Position numbers and translations under genes: made by a program
Notes under the pieces: model-generated
Told to the model about the DNA's origin: nothing
Database searches by the model: none
Seen by the model: only the letters and a program-made list of their open reading frames with translations
In this document: piece after piece, positions 40,489-50,047 of the stretch
How positions within the stretch are numbered: position 1 is the stretch's first letter
Layout: each line of letters opens with the position of its first letter
NCBI GenBank assembly: GCA_013286565.1
Contig: JABDFM010000005.1
Coordinates: 1 to 64,000, forward strand
Source: Bacteroidota bacterium
GTDB taxonomy: Bacteria; Bacteroidota; Bacteroidia; Sphingobacteriales; Sphingobacteriaceae
Direction of reading: 5' to 3'
Length of the DNA stretch: 64,000 nucleotides

Positions 40489-41712
40489 ATGAGAAAACTT
40501 TTACTATTAGCGCTTGCGTTATTACCGGTTTTTGCATTTGCACAGGGTTTCCAGGTTAACCTGGAGGGCCAGAAGCAAATAGGCATGGGCCATACCGGGA
40601 CAGGAATATTACAGGACGGAGCTTCTGTATTTTTCAACCCAGGCGCGGTAGCCATGCTGCCGCAAAATTATATCCAGGCAGGTGTAAGCCCCTTATTTTA
40701 CAAGTCTGATTTTAACCCGTCCGGTACCTCGATACAGGACCATAACGCAGACAAGATCGCTTACCCCTTTACTTTTTATGCTGCCTGGGGGCCTAAAGCT
40801 TCTTTCTGGAAATTAGGTCTGGCTGTTTACACGCCTTTCGGCGGATTAACTGACTGGGGCGATACCTGGCAGGGAAAATATGTTTTAGAAAGCCTCAACC
40901 TGAAAGCCATTTATATTCAGCCTACCATAAGTATCAGGCTGGCTGATTTCCTGAGCATCGGTGGCGGTTTTGTTTACAACCGCGGAAGTGTTGATCTTAC
41001 CCAGGCCCTCCCATTGGCAAACAGCTCGGGGCAAGCAGGACAGGCTGAATTAAAAGGCAGCGGTAAAGGCTACGGTTGGAACGCAGGTATCTATTTCAAA
41101 ACAGAATCAGGCGTTACCATAGGTATCACCCACCGTTCACAGGTGAATACTACCATTCCTAACGGGAATGCAATTTTCACTGTGCCGACTTCATTGGCAA
41201 GCAGTTTTCCTCAACCCAATACCTTTAGCTCAACTATACCATTGCCTGCTGTAAACTCTATAGGTTTCGGATTTTATCCCTGCAGCAAGTGGATATTGGC
41301 TTTCGATATGAACCTGGTTGGTTGGGATGCTTATAAAACACTATCGTTTGATTATAAAAGCACTACCCCTGCATTACAGGATACCCACGAGCCCAGGAAC
41401 TACCAGGATGCGGTTAGTTTACGTGGCGGTGCGCAATATAAGGCCAATGATAAACTTTTCATCCGTTTTGGCGGCGGCTATGCCAGCACAGCGGTTATGG
41501 ATGGTTACGTATCACCCGAGGCGCCTGATGCTAACCGTGTATATGTTACCGGTGGTTTAGGTTATACGCTTGCAAAGCACCTCGATCTTGATCTTTCTTT
41601 TGAGTATGAGCACCTGATGAAGCGTACACAAACCAATTTCTCAACACAGCTATCGGGTACGTTTGAAACTAATGTATATATCCCCGGTATCTCACTTGCT
41701 TATCACTGGTAA
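40489..41712 (+). CDS. fadL: FadL/OmpP1-type outer-membrane fatty acid transporter
   Basis: The signal peptide is MRKLLLLALALLPVFAFA. The mature start GFQVNLEGQKQIGMGHTGTG and SVFFNPGAVAMLP match the N-terminal hatch region of OmpP1/FadL/TodX porins. The rest alternates as a 14-stranded barrel, ending LAYHW. It lets long-chain fatty acids or other hydrophobic molecules cross the outer membrane. It is followed after 19 bp by an SGNH lipoprotein gene, a common pairing in Bacteroidota. The shared upstream box ties it to the beta-oxidation genes. Confidence 0.9.
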   Translation: MRKLLLLALALLPVFAFAQGFQVNLEGQKQIGMGHTGTGILQDGASVFFNPGAVAMLPQNYIQAGVSPLFYKSDFNPSGTSIQDHNADKIAYPFTFYAAWGPKASFWKLGLAVYTPFGGLTDWGDTWQGKYVLESLNLKAIYIQPTISIRLADFLSIGGGFVYNRGSVDLTQALPLANSSGQAGQAELKGSGKGYGWNAGIYFKTESGVTIGITHRSQVNTTIPNGNAIFTVPTSLASSFPQPNTFSSTIPLPAVNSIGFGFYPCSKWILAFDMNLVGWDAYKTLSFDYKSTTPALQDTHEPRNYQDAVSLRGGAQYKANDKLFIRFGGGYASTAVMDGYVSPEAPDANRVYVTGGLGYTLAKHLDLDLSFEYEHLMKRTQTNFSTQLSGTFETNVYIPGISLAYHW

Positions 41713-41731
41713 ACCTTAAAGAAATTAATTC

Positions 41732-43063
41732 ATGAAAACGTTTAAACAACATATTTACATTATTGCGGGGTTACTCTTATTGGGTGCCTGCAAGCCTGAT
41801 ATCCATACGCCAAAGCCATCGAGTGGCTCGGCGGATTTTTCAAGATACATATCCGTTGGTAATTCATTAACCGCTGGTTATGCCGATGGGGGCCTGTACC
41901 TTGCCGGACAATTGAACTCTTATCCAAGTATAATTGCCAAACAAATGCAATCGGTTGGCGGCGGGGCCTTTACCCAGCCATTATTCAGTACAGCGCAGGC
42001 CAATGGCTCGGGTTATTTATCGCTTACAGGATTTAATGCTGACGGCACGCCAATCACAACTCCTGTTACCACTAATCTGGCAATCAGGGGACTACTGCCA
42101 TTACCCGGGTTTGGTAACGTTACTTTATATACCAAATATACCGGCGACCTCAACAATTATGGTGTACCGGGCATTAAACTGCTATACATCACAGATGCCG
42201 GTCTTCCGTTGCCTTATGCCAACTTAAACGGTTATTTTGAGCGCCTTTTACCGGGTAATTCACCCACTCTTACAACCAGCTATTTAGACTTTGTAACTGC
42301 AAAACCATTTACCTTTTTCTCTAACTGGTTAGGCAATAATGATGCTTTACTGTATGCTACATCCGGGGGCGCTGGAGATTTTTTAACCGACGAAAATACT
42401 TTTGCACAACTCTACGGTTTATTGATCAGCAGATTGACAGCAAATGGGCAAAAAGGTGTGGTAGCTACCATACCTGATGTAACATCGATCCCTTATTTTA
42501 ATACCATAACAGTTGGCGCAATTTTAGGCGGGGTACAAAAGGCAAACCCATCGGTGCAGGCCATTTTTATTAATGCGCTTGTATCAGGCACAACTTATGC
42601 CCCAAGGGCCGCCACAGCAAAGGACCTGATCGTGTTAACTTTCCCTACCAGTAAGATCGGTCAGCCTGTTTCTACACCTTATGGTATGCTGCCTTATGGT
42701 TTAACTCCCTATTCACCTATTGATAACCAATATGTGCTGGATGAGAACGAGATTGCTTTAACCCAGGAACATGTGAATTCTTATAATGCCAATATTAAAT
42801 CCATCGCGGCAGCAAAAGGGTTGGCGGTGTTTGATGCTTATACTTTCCTGAATAACGTTAAGCAGTACGGTTTGGTAGAAAATGGCGTGAGCCTAAGTTC
42901 GGCTTATATCAGTGGCGGGATATTTTCGCTGGATGGCGTGCATTTAACCCCAAGAGGGTACTCCATAGTGGCCAATGAGTTTATTAAAGCCATCAATGCA
43001 AAATATGGCTCAAATATACCTTTGGCTAATGTATCGGATTATAGTGGGGTTAAGTTCCCCTAA
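41732..43063 (+). CDS. SGNH/GDSL-family lipoprotein paired with FadL
   Basis: The signal peptide ends in a lipobox, LLLLGAC. SGNH blocks are visible: YISVGNSLTAGYADGG (block I with Ser), NWLGNNDAL (block III Asn) and LDGVHLTPRGYSIVANEF (block V Asp/His). It is therefore probably a surface or periplasmic esterase/lipase. Being co-transcribed with FadL, it could release fatty acids from lipids for import; that is inference from context. Length is 443 aa. Confidence 0.85.
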   Translation: MKTFKQHIYIIAGLLLLGACKPDIHTPKPSSGSADFSRYISVGNSLTAGYADGGLYLAGQLNSYPSIIAKQMQSVGGGAFTQPLFSTAQANGSGYLSLTGFNADGTPITTPVTTNLAIRGLLPLPGFGNVTLYTKYTGDLNNYGVPGIKLLYITDAGLPLPYANLNGYFERLLPGNSPTLTTSYLDFVTAKPFTFFSNWLGNNDALLYATSGGAGDFLTDENTFAQLYGLLISRLTANGQKGVVATIPDVTSIPYFNTITVGAILGGVQKANPSVQAIFINALVSGTTYAPRAATAKDLIVLTFPTSKIGQPVSTPYGMLPYGLTPYSPIDNQYVLDENEIALTQEHVNSYNANIKSIAAAKGLAVFDAYTFLNNVKQYGLVENGVSLSSAYISGGIFSLDGVHLTPRGYSIVANEFIKAINAKYGSNIPLANVSDYSGVKFP

Positions 43064-43083
43064 TATATAGTTAGCTGATCTCA

Positions 43084-43145
43084 GTAAGCAGTCGGCAGTT
43101 TGTATTTTCAGTAATGATTTGCAAGCTGTCGGCTGTTGCTTTTAT
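43084..43145. repeat. GCAGTCGGCAGTTTG-type inverted repeat
   Basis: GCAGTCGGCAGTTTG near 43088 faces CAAGCTGTCGGCTG near 43123. It resembles the CAGTTTGCAG family around the marR-like gene and sits between convergent genes. Confidence 0.55.
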
Positions 43146-43164
43146 TACGGAAGCTGCAACAGGG

Positions 43165-43872
43165 TCAGGCGAATAATCTCAAAAAATGGTTTTCCAGGTG
43201 ATTGCGCATACCATTTCGCAATTTTTCAGCGGAACCTTTCTCAATAAGCGCTATTAATCCGGCGTGCGAAACATAATCCTTTACTTCAACAGTTTTTTTG
43301 AGTAAACCGCTTCTGTGCACGTAATCAAAAACAGGCAATAGCATCTTCTGGAATTTTCTCAGTGTCTCATTCCCGGTAATATCATAAAGCTTACCATGAA
43401 ACCTGATCTCCTGCTCTATCATAAATATCTCGTGGCTTGTTTCCAATGGCTCACTGGCTACGATCATTTTTAGTTCGGCAATATCTTCTGGGGTCACCCT
43501 GTTAATGATCAGGTCAGCCATTCCTATCTCTAATGATAGGCGCATCTCAAATATCTCCTTTAAGGTAGTGGTATCCAATATCTGGGGGTTCATGCTTTTC
43601 TCCAGTATTGATACCAGGTCGGGGCTGGTTATTACAGCGCCACGTTTCTTTTTTGAATCGATCATCCCGATCATCCTTAACCTCAGCAATGCCTCGCGTA
43701 TCACCGTGCGGCTTACGCCCAGGGCCTGAGTAAGTTCGAGCTCCTTGGGTATGGAGTCACCTACTTTATAGTTCTTATCTATAAATAGCTCGATTAAATT
43801 CTTTTCAACCCGGTCAACCAGCGAACTGGTGTCTATATTTTTGAAATTTTCTTTAAGGTCGGTACTCGTCAT
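43165..43872 (-). CDS. nanR: GntR family regulator with FCD domain, candidate sialic acid regulator
   Basis: The N-terminal winged helix reads YKVGDSIPKELELTQALGVSRTVIREALLRLRMIGMI (about residues 36-72). The C-terminal FCD helical domain has the usual metal-binding His pattern around residues 154-220 (EIRFHGKLYDI, SHAGLIALIE). It is divergent from the susC-led sialic acid operon, and a 16-bp-arm palindrome lies in between, close to susC. By position it should be the local repressor, like NanR of enteric bacteria, but the symbol is by context. Confidence 0.8.
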   Translation of the reverse strand: MTSTDLKENFKNIDTSSLVDRVEKNLIELFIDKNYKVGDSIPKELELTQALGVSRTVIREALLRLRMIGMIDSKKKRGAVITSPDLVSILEKSMNPQILDTTTLKEIFEMRLSLEIGMADLIINRVTPEDIAELKMIVASEPLETSHEIFMIEQEIRFHGKLYDITGNETLRKFQKMLLPVFDYVHRSGLLKKTVEVKDYVSHAGLIALIEKGSAEKLRNGMRNHLENHFLRLFA

Positions 43873-43976
43873 AATAATGTGGTTGTAAACATACGAAATA
43901 GCAATTTATATAGCGAAATTCTAATGGTGTATTTCTAACACACAGATTATCAATGTTAAAAATACTTTAAAAATTA

Positions 43977-44009
43977 TTTGGAAAGATAAGTAAATATTTT
44001 CTATAATTG
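43977..44009 (+). promoter_or_regulatory. Putative promoter of the sialic acid operon
   Basis: TTTG (43977-43980) as -33 box and TATAATTG (44002-44009, one mismatch to TAnnTTTG) as -7 box, 21 bp apart. The -7 box coincides with the left end of the palindromic operator, so binding there would block RNA polymerase. Confidence 0.4.
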
Positions 44010-44036
44010 TATTATGTATGACATAATACAATTATA
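44002..44036. promoter_or_regulatory. Palindromic operator upstream of susC
   Basis: TATAATTGTATTATGT and ACATAATACAATTATA form perfect 16-bp arms around a 3-bp centre. The inner TATGT/ACATA fits a GntR-type site. It ends 14 bp before the susC start. No second copy is seen in front of the regulator gene itself. Confidence 0.75.
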
Positions 44037-44050
44037 AACACTTAAATTAA

Positions 44051-47000
44051 ATGAACAAAAACTTTACTTTCATCAGAACCTTGTTAACGGTAACAGTTGT
44101 ACTGTTCCTGACCGTTGCACAAGCACAGACCAGGAGAATTACTGGTAAGGTAATCTCCGGGCACGACAAAACAACGTTGCCGGGCGTAACCGTTGTTATA
44201 AAAGGAACAACCAAAGGCACACAAACGGATGTAGATGGAAACTACGACATCAATGCAGCCAAAGGTGATGTGCTGGTATTTTCTTATGTAGGCTATCTGC
44301 AGCAACAAATTGTTGTAGGCGACCAATCAACTATTGATGTTAGCCTTAAAGACGATGCGACCAAACTGAACGAAGTACTGGTTATTGGTTACGGAACCCA
44401 ATCAAGGGGAACGGTAACCAGCGCTGTTGCTAAACTGGACAACCAGGTTTTAGCAAATGCGCCGCGCGCCAACGTAGCTTCAGCTTTACAGGGAACCGTA
44501 TCCGGTATCCAGGTAGTTGCTTCGAGTGGCGCACCGGGTTCAACCCCGTTAATAACGTTACGTGGCGGCGCTTCTATCAATAACCCCAGTCCGCCGCTGG
44601 TGGTGGTAGATGGTATCATCAGGTCATACGCGGATATACCTACGGAGGATATCGAGTCGGTAAACATCCTGAAGGATGCCGCTTCAACTGCTATATATGG
44701 TGCAAGGGCCAATAACGGTGTTATACTGATCACTACCAAAAAAGGTAAAGCAGGCTCATCAGACATCACCTACAAATTTACAACCGGCTTTAACAAGGAT
44801 AGGCAAGGCTACCAATATGTGGATGCGGCAGACTATATTTATTATGCCCGTTTAGGCAGGCTGAACAACTTTCTGGCGTTGAACCCGTCGGAAACAAGCC
44901 TCACTGCCGGACAGCTAACAACACTCAATAAAACCAGGGGGTATGGTTTGCTGACCGACCCTGCCAGTTTGCAGTCATTTGATATACAAGCGGAAACCCC
45001 TGCAAATATCAACCTTTTACAACAAGGCTGGCAGGATATAGCCGACCCTGCAAACCCAGGGCAGCGGATAATATTTAAAGACCATAGCGGTCAAATTGCC
45101 GATGCTTTATTTAGAAACACGCAAACAATTGATCATTACCTGAGCGCATCGGGTGGAAATGACAAGGGAACTTATTTTTCGAGCCTTGATTATTATAATG
45201 AGCCTGGCGTAATTGTGGGTTCAACCTATGACCGCTATTCCGGAAATTTCAGTGGTTCTTACAAGGTAAAACCAAATGTTGAAGTAAGCAGCGGGGTCAC
45301 TTTCTCTACATCCAACCAGCTTGGTGTAGCTTCAGGCTCGGATATCAACGATATATACAGAACATTATCGTTATGGCCAACCTTTAATCCCTGGTTAAAT
45401 GCCGCCCAAACAGTTCCTAACCCCGGAAACTCTATATCTGATGGTAACCCTTTATACTGGTTACAGAAAACGAAAAGGAGTAACGAGGTTGACCGTTTCA
45501 CCGCCAACGCGGCAATTAATTGGCAGATACTGCCCGGTTTAAATTTCAAGATATCAGGCAACGGTTATTACTATGGAAATATACAACAAAGTTACCAGGA
45601 TGCTACCCAGCTTTATTCAAACCTGCCGACTAACACTTTTAACAATACTTCACGGCCTGCGGTTGCCTATTCTGAAAGGGACTTTTCGCAAACCTACGAC
45701 GCTGATTTAAACTATACCAAATCATTCGGTAAGAACAATTTAAGCCTGTTATTAGGTACTGAATATTATGATACTAATATTTTTGATCAACAGACTTCAG
45801 GTACCGGGGCGGCTACTGACGATATTTCAACAGCAAATGCTTCTACGCTTTTTGCCCCAGGGACCAATTACAGCCAGTCATCAGAAACCCGCATTATATC
45901 AACTTTGGGAAGGTTGAATTATGATTATGATCAAAAATATCTGCTAACTTTTGTATTGAGGGAAGACGGTGTTTCTGTGCTTTCAGCCGCAAAAAGGATA
46001 GGTTATTTCCCGGGTATGTCTGCCGGTTGGAATTTGCAAAAGGAAGATTTTTTTCAAAATTTAGGCATAAGCAAAGTAATATCAACCATTAAACCACGCA
46101 TTAGCTATGGTTCAAATGGTAATGTTGGCAAAATAGGCGCCTATGATGTGCAGGGCATATACAGCGCATCTAATATTACTTACGGTGGTGTTGGCGGCGT
46201 ATCCAATATAGCGCCTACCCTTGGCGGCCTGCAATGGGAAACCAGCAATACCAAAGATGCAGGTATTGACCTGGGATTTTTCCATGACAGGATAAGCTTG
46301 CTGTTTGATTACTATGACCGCGTAACCAGTAACCTGCTCACCCAATTGCCCTTGCCAAGTTATGCCGGTTTCAGCACATTGGAAACCAATGATGGCAGCT
46401 TGCAAAACAAAGGGGTTGAGTTTACCCTAAAGGCTAATATTATTAACAGCCCAGGTGGCTTCAGACTTGATTTTGGCGCTACAGCTTCCTACGATAAAAA
46501 TAAAATACTGAAGCTGCCTTATAATGGCCAGCCGAATAACAGGCAAAACACTATCCAGGTCTTTGACCCCAAAACCGGGCAATTGATCTCTGTAGGTGGT
46601 TTGCAGGAAGGGCAGGCTATGGGACAGATATATGGCTATAAGGAAATAGGCATTTTTGCAAACCAAGCACAGGTACAAGCCGTTGCTGGTAACCGTGTTG
46701 ACAATATTGCTCATATTAACGGGCCAAATCTTGCTCCGGGATCGGGTGGCAGTATTCAACCGGGCGATGTAAACTGGGAGGACGTAAATCATGATGGTAT
46801 CATTGACTCACGCGACCAGGTCTATCTTGGTAACATTTTCCCGACATGGACCGGTGGTTTTAACTTCAATGCTGCATATAGAGGTTTCTCCTTTTATACA
46901 CGCTTTGACTATTCATTAGGCAATACCATTTATAACGATTTTGTAGCCCGTTCATTAGGCGGTTACCAGGGTACTTTTAACTTTATTAACGAAATAAAGC

Positions 47001-47386
47001 AAGCCTGGACACCAGACAACACCAACACCATGATACCTAAAGTATATTATGCCGACCAGGTAGCTGGTTCAAAGGATAATTATACCCGCGGTAATAATGC
47101 AAGTGCGAGTTTACAAGGTGAGAACTCACAGTTTTACGAAAGCGGGGATTACCTGGCTTGCCGCGAAATTACCCTATCGTATGATTTTCCTAAATCGTTA
47201 TTAGCCAGGACCAGGGTGTTCAAGTCAGCAAGGATATACATGAGCGGGACGAATTTATTTTACATAAAGAAGTTTAGCGGCCCTGATCCGGAAGCTCCTG
47301 TATCCGGTAATACAATCACAGGTGTGTACCAGGGGACCTATCCAACACCACGCACTTATTCATTAGGCATCCAGGTTTCTTTATAA
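44051..47386 (+). CDS. SusC/RagA-type TonB-dependent importer of the sialic acid locus
   Basis: A signal peptide (FLTVAQAQ) is followed by the carboxypeptidase-like domain (ITGKVISGHDKTTLPGVTVVIKG, about residues 28-105), the plug with the SusC/RagA hallmark VLVIGYGTQSRGTVTSAV and NPSPPLVVVDG, and a large barrel to residue 1111. With the SusD lipoprotein encoded 18 bp downstream it forms a lidded outer-membrane importer. The enzymes in the same locus indicate that the cargo is sialic acid or sialo-oligosaccharides. Confidence 0.93.
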   Translation: MNKNFTFIRTLLTVTVVLFLTVAQAQTRRITGKVISGHDKTTLPGVTVVIKGTTKGTQTDVDGNYDINAAKGDVLVFSYVGYLQQQIVVGDQSTIDVSLKDDATKLNEVLVIGYGTQSRGTVTSAVAKLDNQVLANAPRANVASALQGTVSGIQVVASSGAPGSTPLITLRGGASINNPSPPLVVVDGIIRSYADIPTEDIESVNILKDAASTAIYGARANNGVILITTKKGKAGSSDITYKFTTGFNKDRQGYQYVDAADYIYYARLGRLNNFLALNPSETSLTAGQLTTLNKTRGYGLLTDPASLQSFDIQAETPANINLLQQGWQDIADPANPGQRIIFKDHSGQIADALFRNTQTIDHYLSASGGNDKGTYFSSLDYYNEPGVIVGSTYDRYSGNFSGSYKVKPNVEVSSGVTFSTSNQLGVASGSDINDIYRTLSLWPTFNPWLNAAQTVPNPGNSISDGNPLYWLQKTKRSNEVDRFTANAAINWQILPGLNFKISGNGYYYGNIQQSYQDATQLYSNLPTNTFNNTSRPAVAYSERDFSQTYDADLNYTKSFGKNNLSLLLGTEYYDTNIFDQQTSGTGAATDDISTANASTLFAPGTNYSQSSETRIISTLGRLNYDYDQKYLLTFVLREDGVSVLSAAKRIGYFPGMSAGWNLQKEDFFQNLGISKVISTIKPRISYGSNGNVGKIGAYDVQGIYSASNITYGGVGGVSNIAPTLGGLQWETSNTKDAGIDLGFFHDRISLLFDYYDRVTSNLLTQLPLPSYAGFSTLETNDGSLQNKGVEFTLKANIINSPGGFRLDFGATASYDKNKILKLPYNGQPNNRQNTIQVFDPKTGQLISVGGLQEGQAMGQIYGYKEIGIFANQAQVQAVAGNRVDNIAHINGPNLAPGSGGSIQPGDVNWEDVNHDGIIDSRDQVYLGNIFPTWTGGFNFNAAYRGFSFYTRFDYSLGNTIYNDFVARSLGGYQGTFNFINEIKQAWTPDNTNTMIPKVYYADQVAGSKDNYTRGNNASASLQGENSQFYESGDYLACREITLSYDFPKSLLARTRVFKSARIYMSGTNLFYIKKFSGPDPEAPVSGNTITGVYQGTYPTPRTYSLGIQVSL

Positions 47387-47404
47387 ACTATTAATTAATT
47401 TAAC

Positions 47405-48970
47405 ATGAAAAAGTATATAATTATAATGTTATCAGGTTTGGGGATACTCGCCCTGGTAAGCTCGTGCCGCAAGGATCTAAGCCTGGCGCCGGTGAGCAGC
47501 ATAACAGATGGGAATTTTTTCCAGAACTCAAACCAGTTTGATGCCTTTATGACAGGCATACATTTTAACTTCAGGAGCAGTACCAACGCGTTCCAGATAT
47601 TAGGCGAAATGCGTGCCGATATATTTGGTACCGACCCCGGTTCCGGCTCTGCTTTTACAGGTGAAGCCACCCAGGGGCAGGAGCACTTATGGCAGGAAAC
47701 ACTTAACCTCGATAATCCCGGAGTAAGCAATTTCGGCGGGTTTTACAACAATATTGACCAGATCAACTTGATGATCTCTAAATTAAACAGCACTACCGTA
47801 GTTGCAACTGCTACAAAAAACTATTACCTCGGTATATGTTATGGTATGCGCGCATTTTACTACTTCCAGATCTATCGCACCTGGGGCGCTGCTATTATAC
47901 AAACCGCACCGGTAACGGGCACCAGTCTTAATATCGCTACATTGGCCAAAGCGGCTTCGCCCCAGGCTGCTGTGATGACGCTGATCAAGGCTGACATTGA
48001 CCAATCTGTTAGCAGCTTCGGAACAGACTATTCATTCAAAAATGCAAAGTCATATTGGTCAAAATCAGCAACTTTAATGTTGAAAGCCGAAGTTTATTTA
48101 TGGACGAGCGTTCATAACGCCGGTGGGAACGCTGATGCAACTACCGCTTTAGCCGCGCTGAATGATATCCAGACCAATGCAGCCGGGTTACAACTGATGC
48201 CCAATTATTCTGATGTGTTTTCTAACGCAAATAGGGGTAATAATGAGATCATATTTACCATTCATTACCAATTTAACGAGCCCAATGCAACAAGCAATAA
48301 TGGTATGGCATGGATTCAAAATACTTATGTACCCCAGTCCGGCCTGATCGCTAATTTTTACGATTCATTGGCAAACCGCCAGTTCAACTCAGTTACCGAT
48401 AACTGGGGCGGCTTGTTGCGTGCGCCTGTTACCATCAACACCTACCGGAAATTTAATCCACTGGATACCCGCAGAACGGCAAGCATCCAGGCTGCTTATA
48501 ATAAATCAGCCTTGGGGGTTTACAGTATAGCCGGTTGTTTTGCTGACAAATACCAGGGCGAACAGCAGAGTGGTGTAAGATACATCACTAATGATTTTCC
48601 GGTGTACAGGTATGCTGACCTGCTTTTACTAAAAGCAACAGCCGAAGTGTACCTGGGCCAAAGCCCCGCCAATGAAATTAACCTGGTACGGGCCAGGGCG
48701 TTTGGCGCTAATTATAATGCTGCTACTATGGCTTATCCTAATCAGGCGATAGATGCCAATCCAAATGAAGCCATTTTACAGGAGCGTTTGTATGAATTCG
48801 TATTCGAGGGTAAAAGATGGTATGATCTAAGAAGTATGGGCGATAGTTATGTGTACGAACATAGCCAATTAACTGCGGCAAATGCTTATGCGCTGCTTTG
48901 GCCAATTGACCGTAACACCTTAACCAATAATACCGCATTGGTGCAAACGCCGGGATATTCGTCATTCTAA
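47405..48970 (+). CDS. SusD/RagB-type surface lipoprotein
   Basis: The lipobox is LALVSSC (Cys at about residue 21). TPR-like helical repeats and the SusD C-terminal signature (LQERLYEFVFEGKRWYDLRSMG) are present. It caps the SusC barrel and binds the glycan at the cell surface. Length is 521 aa. A GC-rich hairpin (49034-49058) lies in the 139-bp gap before nanA and may lower expression of the enzyme genes relative to susCD. Confidence 0.92.
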   Translation: MKKYIIIMLSGLGILALVSSCRKDLSLAPVSSITDGNFFQNSNQFDAFMTGIHFNFRSSTNAFQILGEMRADIFGTDPGSGSAFTGEATQGQEHLWQETLNLDNPGVSNFGGFYNNIDQINLMISKLNSTTVVATATKNYYLGICYGMRAFYYFQIYRTWGAAIIQTAPVTGTSLNIATLAKAASPQAAVMTLIKADIDQSVSSFGTDYSFKNAKSYWSKSATLMLKAEVYLWTSVHNAGGNADATTALAALNDIQTNAAGLQLMPNYSDVFSNANRGNNEIIFTIHYQFNEPNATSNNGMAWIQNTYVPQSGLIANFYDSLANRQFNSVTDNWGGLLRAPVTINTYRKFNPLDTRRTASIQAAYNKSALGVYSIAGCFADKYQGEQQSGVRYITNDFPVYRYADLLLLKATAEVYLGQSPANEINLVRARAFGANYNAATMAYPNQAIDANPNEAILQERLYEFVFEGKRWYDLRSMGDSYVYEHSQLTAANAYALLWPIDRNTLTNNTALVQTPGYSSF

Positions 48971-49033
48971 GACGAATAATAAAGATACTATGCTTTTAGC
49001 ATGGGTTGAGAATTAGTTGGTTTGAATCTTTTT

Positions 49034-49058
49034 TATACCGGGGCATTGCCCCGGTATA
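49034..49058 (+). terminator. GC-rich hairpin between susD and nanA
   Basis: TATACCGGGGC and GCCCCGGTATA pair perfectly (11-bp arms, ATT loop). No T-run follows on the plus strand, so partial termination or mRNA 3'-end stabilisation is likelier than full stop. Confidence 0.6.
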
Positions 49059-49109
49059 TTAAGGAATGACCGCAAAATGATTTTAAAGAACTATATCAAA
49101 TAATCATTT

Positions 49110-50036
49110 ATGAAATTTGAACATTTACAAGGATTGATCGCGGCACCTTTTACGCCGATAGATCAAAACGACAATATTAATATTTCTGTTATCCCCGCCT
49201 ATTACGAATTTTTAAAGCAAAACGGTGTTACCGGCGCTTTTATCTGCGGTTCAACAGGCGAAGGAGTTTCCATGACCATCGCTGAAAAAAAATCAGTAAC
49301 CGATGCCTGGGCAAATTGCACCAAGGGCGACAAGGATTTTAAGATAATGTTATTGGTGGGCGGTACTACACTGGCCGATTGTATCGAGCTGGCTAAACAC
49401 GCCTGGCAAGCCGGGATATATGCTGTTTCATTTACCTCGCCAAGTTATTTTAAGCCTGCTAACGTAGGTGTACTGGCGCAAATGTGCAAGAAAATTGCAG
49501 CAGCAGTGCCTAACATGCCATTTTACTATTACCATATACCGGTTTTAACCGGGGGCAATTACCCGATGATAGATCTGCTGAAAGCGGTAGGAGATATACC
49601 CAACTTTGCCGGAATAAAATACACGCATGAGGATTTTATGGATTTCCTCTCATGTAGCACTTATCAAAACAGGCAGTACGATATGCTATGGGGCAGGGAC
49701 GAGAATATGCTTTCGGCACTGGCTATAGGATCAAAGGGAGCTGTAGGCAGCACCTTTAATTATGCCGCGCCGCTTTACAACGCGCTTATCAACGCGTTTA
49801 ATAATAATGATCTGGAAGAAGCGCAGCATTTGCAGCAAACATCTATCGATATGATCAGGCTGTTGGGTAAATATGGTGGTATTTCAGTTGGAAAGGCTTA
49901 TATGAAGCTTGTTGGACTGGATTGCGGGGAATTTAGGTTGCCCGTAAGCAATATGACCAAAGAACAGTTTGAAAACTTTAAATTAGATGTTTCTAAATTA
50001 GGTTTCGACAAGTTTAAATCAAACTTGCAGCCTTAA
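49110..50036 (+). CDS. nanA: N-acetylneuraminate lyase
   Basis: This is a DapA/NanA-family TIM barrel with GSTGEG near residue 48, a Tyr in FYYYHIPVLTGG near residue 140 and the Schiff-base Lys170 in AGIKYTHED. The YYHIP and GIKYTH variants fit sialate lyase rather than dihydrodipicolinate synthase (usually YNVP and GIKE). It splits N-acetylneuraminate into ManNAc and pyruvate in the cytosol. Its place among a sialidase, an AGE epimerase and an MFS transporter supports this reading. Confidence 0.9.
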   Translation: MKFEHLQGLIAAPFTPIDQNDNINISVIPAYYEFLKQNGVTGAFICGSTGEGVSMTIAEKKSVTDAWANCTKGDKDFKIMLLVGGTTLADCIELAKHAWQAGIYAVSFTSPSYFKPANVGVLAQMCKKIAAAVPNMPFYYYHIPVLTGGNYPMIDLLKAVGDIPNFAGIKYTHEDFMDFLSCSTYQNRQYDMLWGRDENMLSALAIGSKGAVGSTFNYAAPLYNALINAFNNNDLEEAQHLQQTSIDMIRLLGKYGGISVGKAYMKLVGLDCGEFRLPVSNMTKEQFENFKLDVSKLGFDKFKSNLQP

Positions 50037-50047
50037 GCCGCAAACAA

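Noticed and set aside
49110-50036. Reading this gene as dapA (dihydrodipicolinate synthase)
   Set aside because: The active-site surroundings YYHIP and GIKYTH and the sialic acid gene neighbours fit N-acetylneuraminate lyase better.
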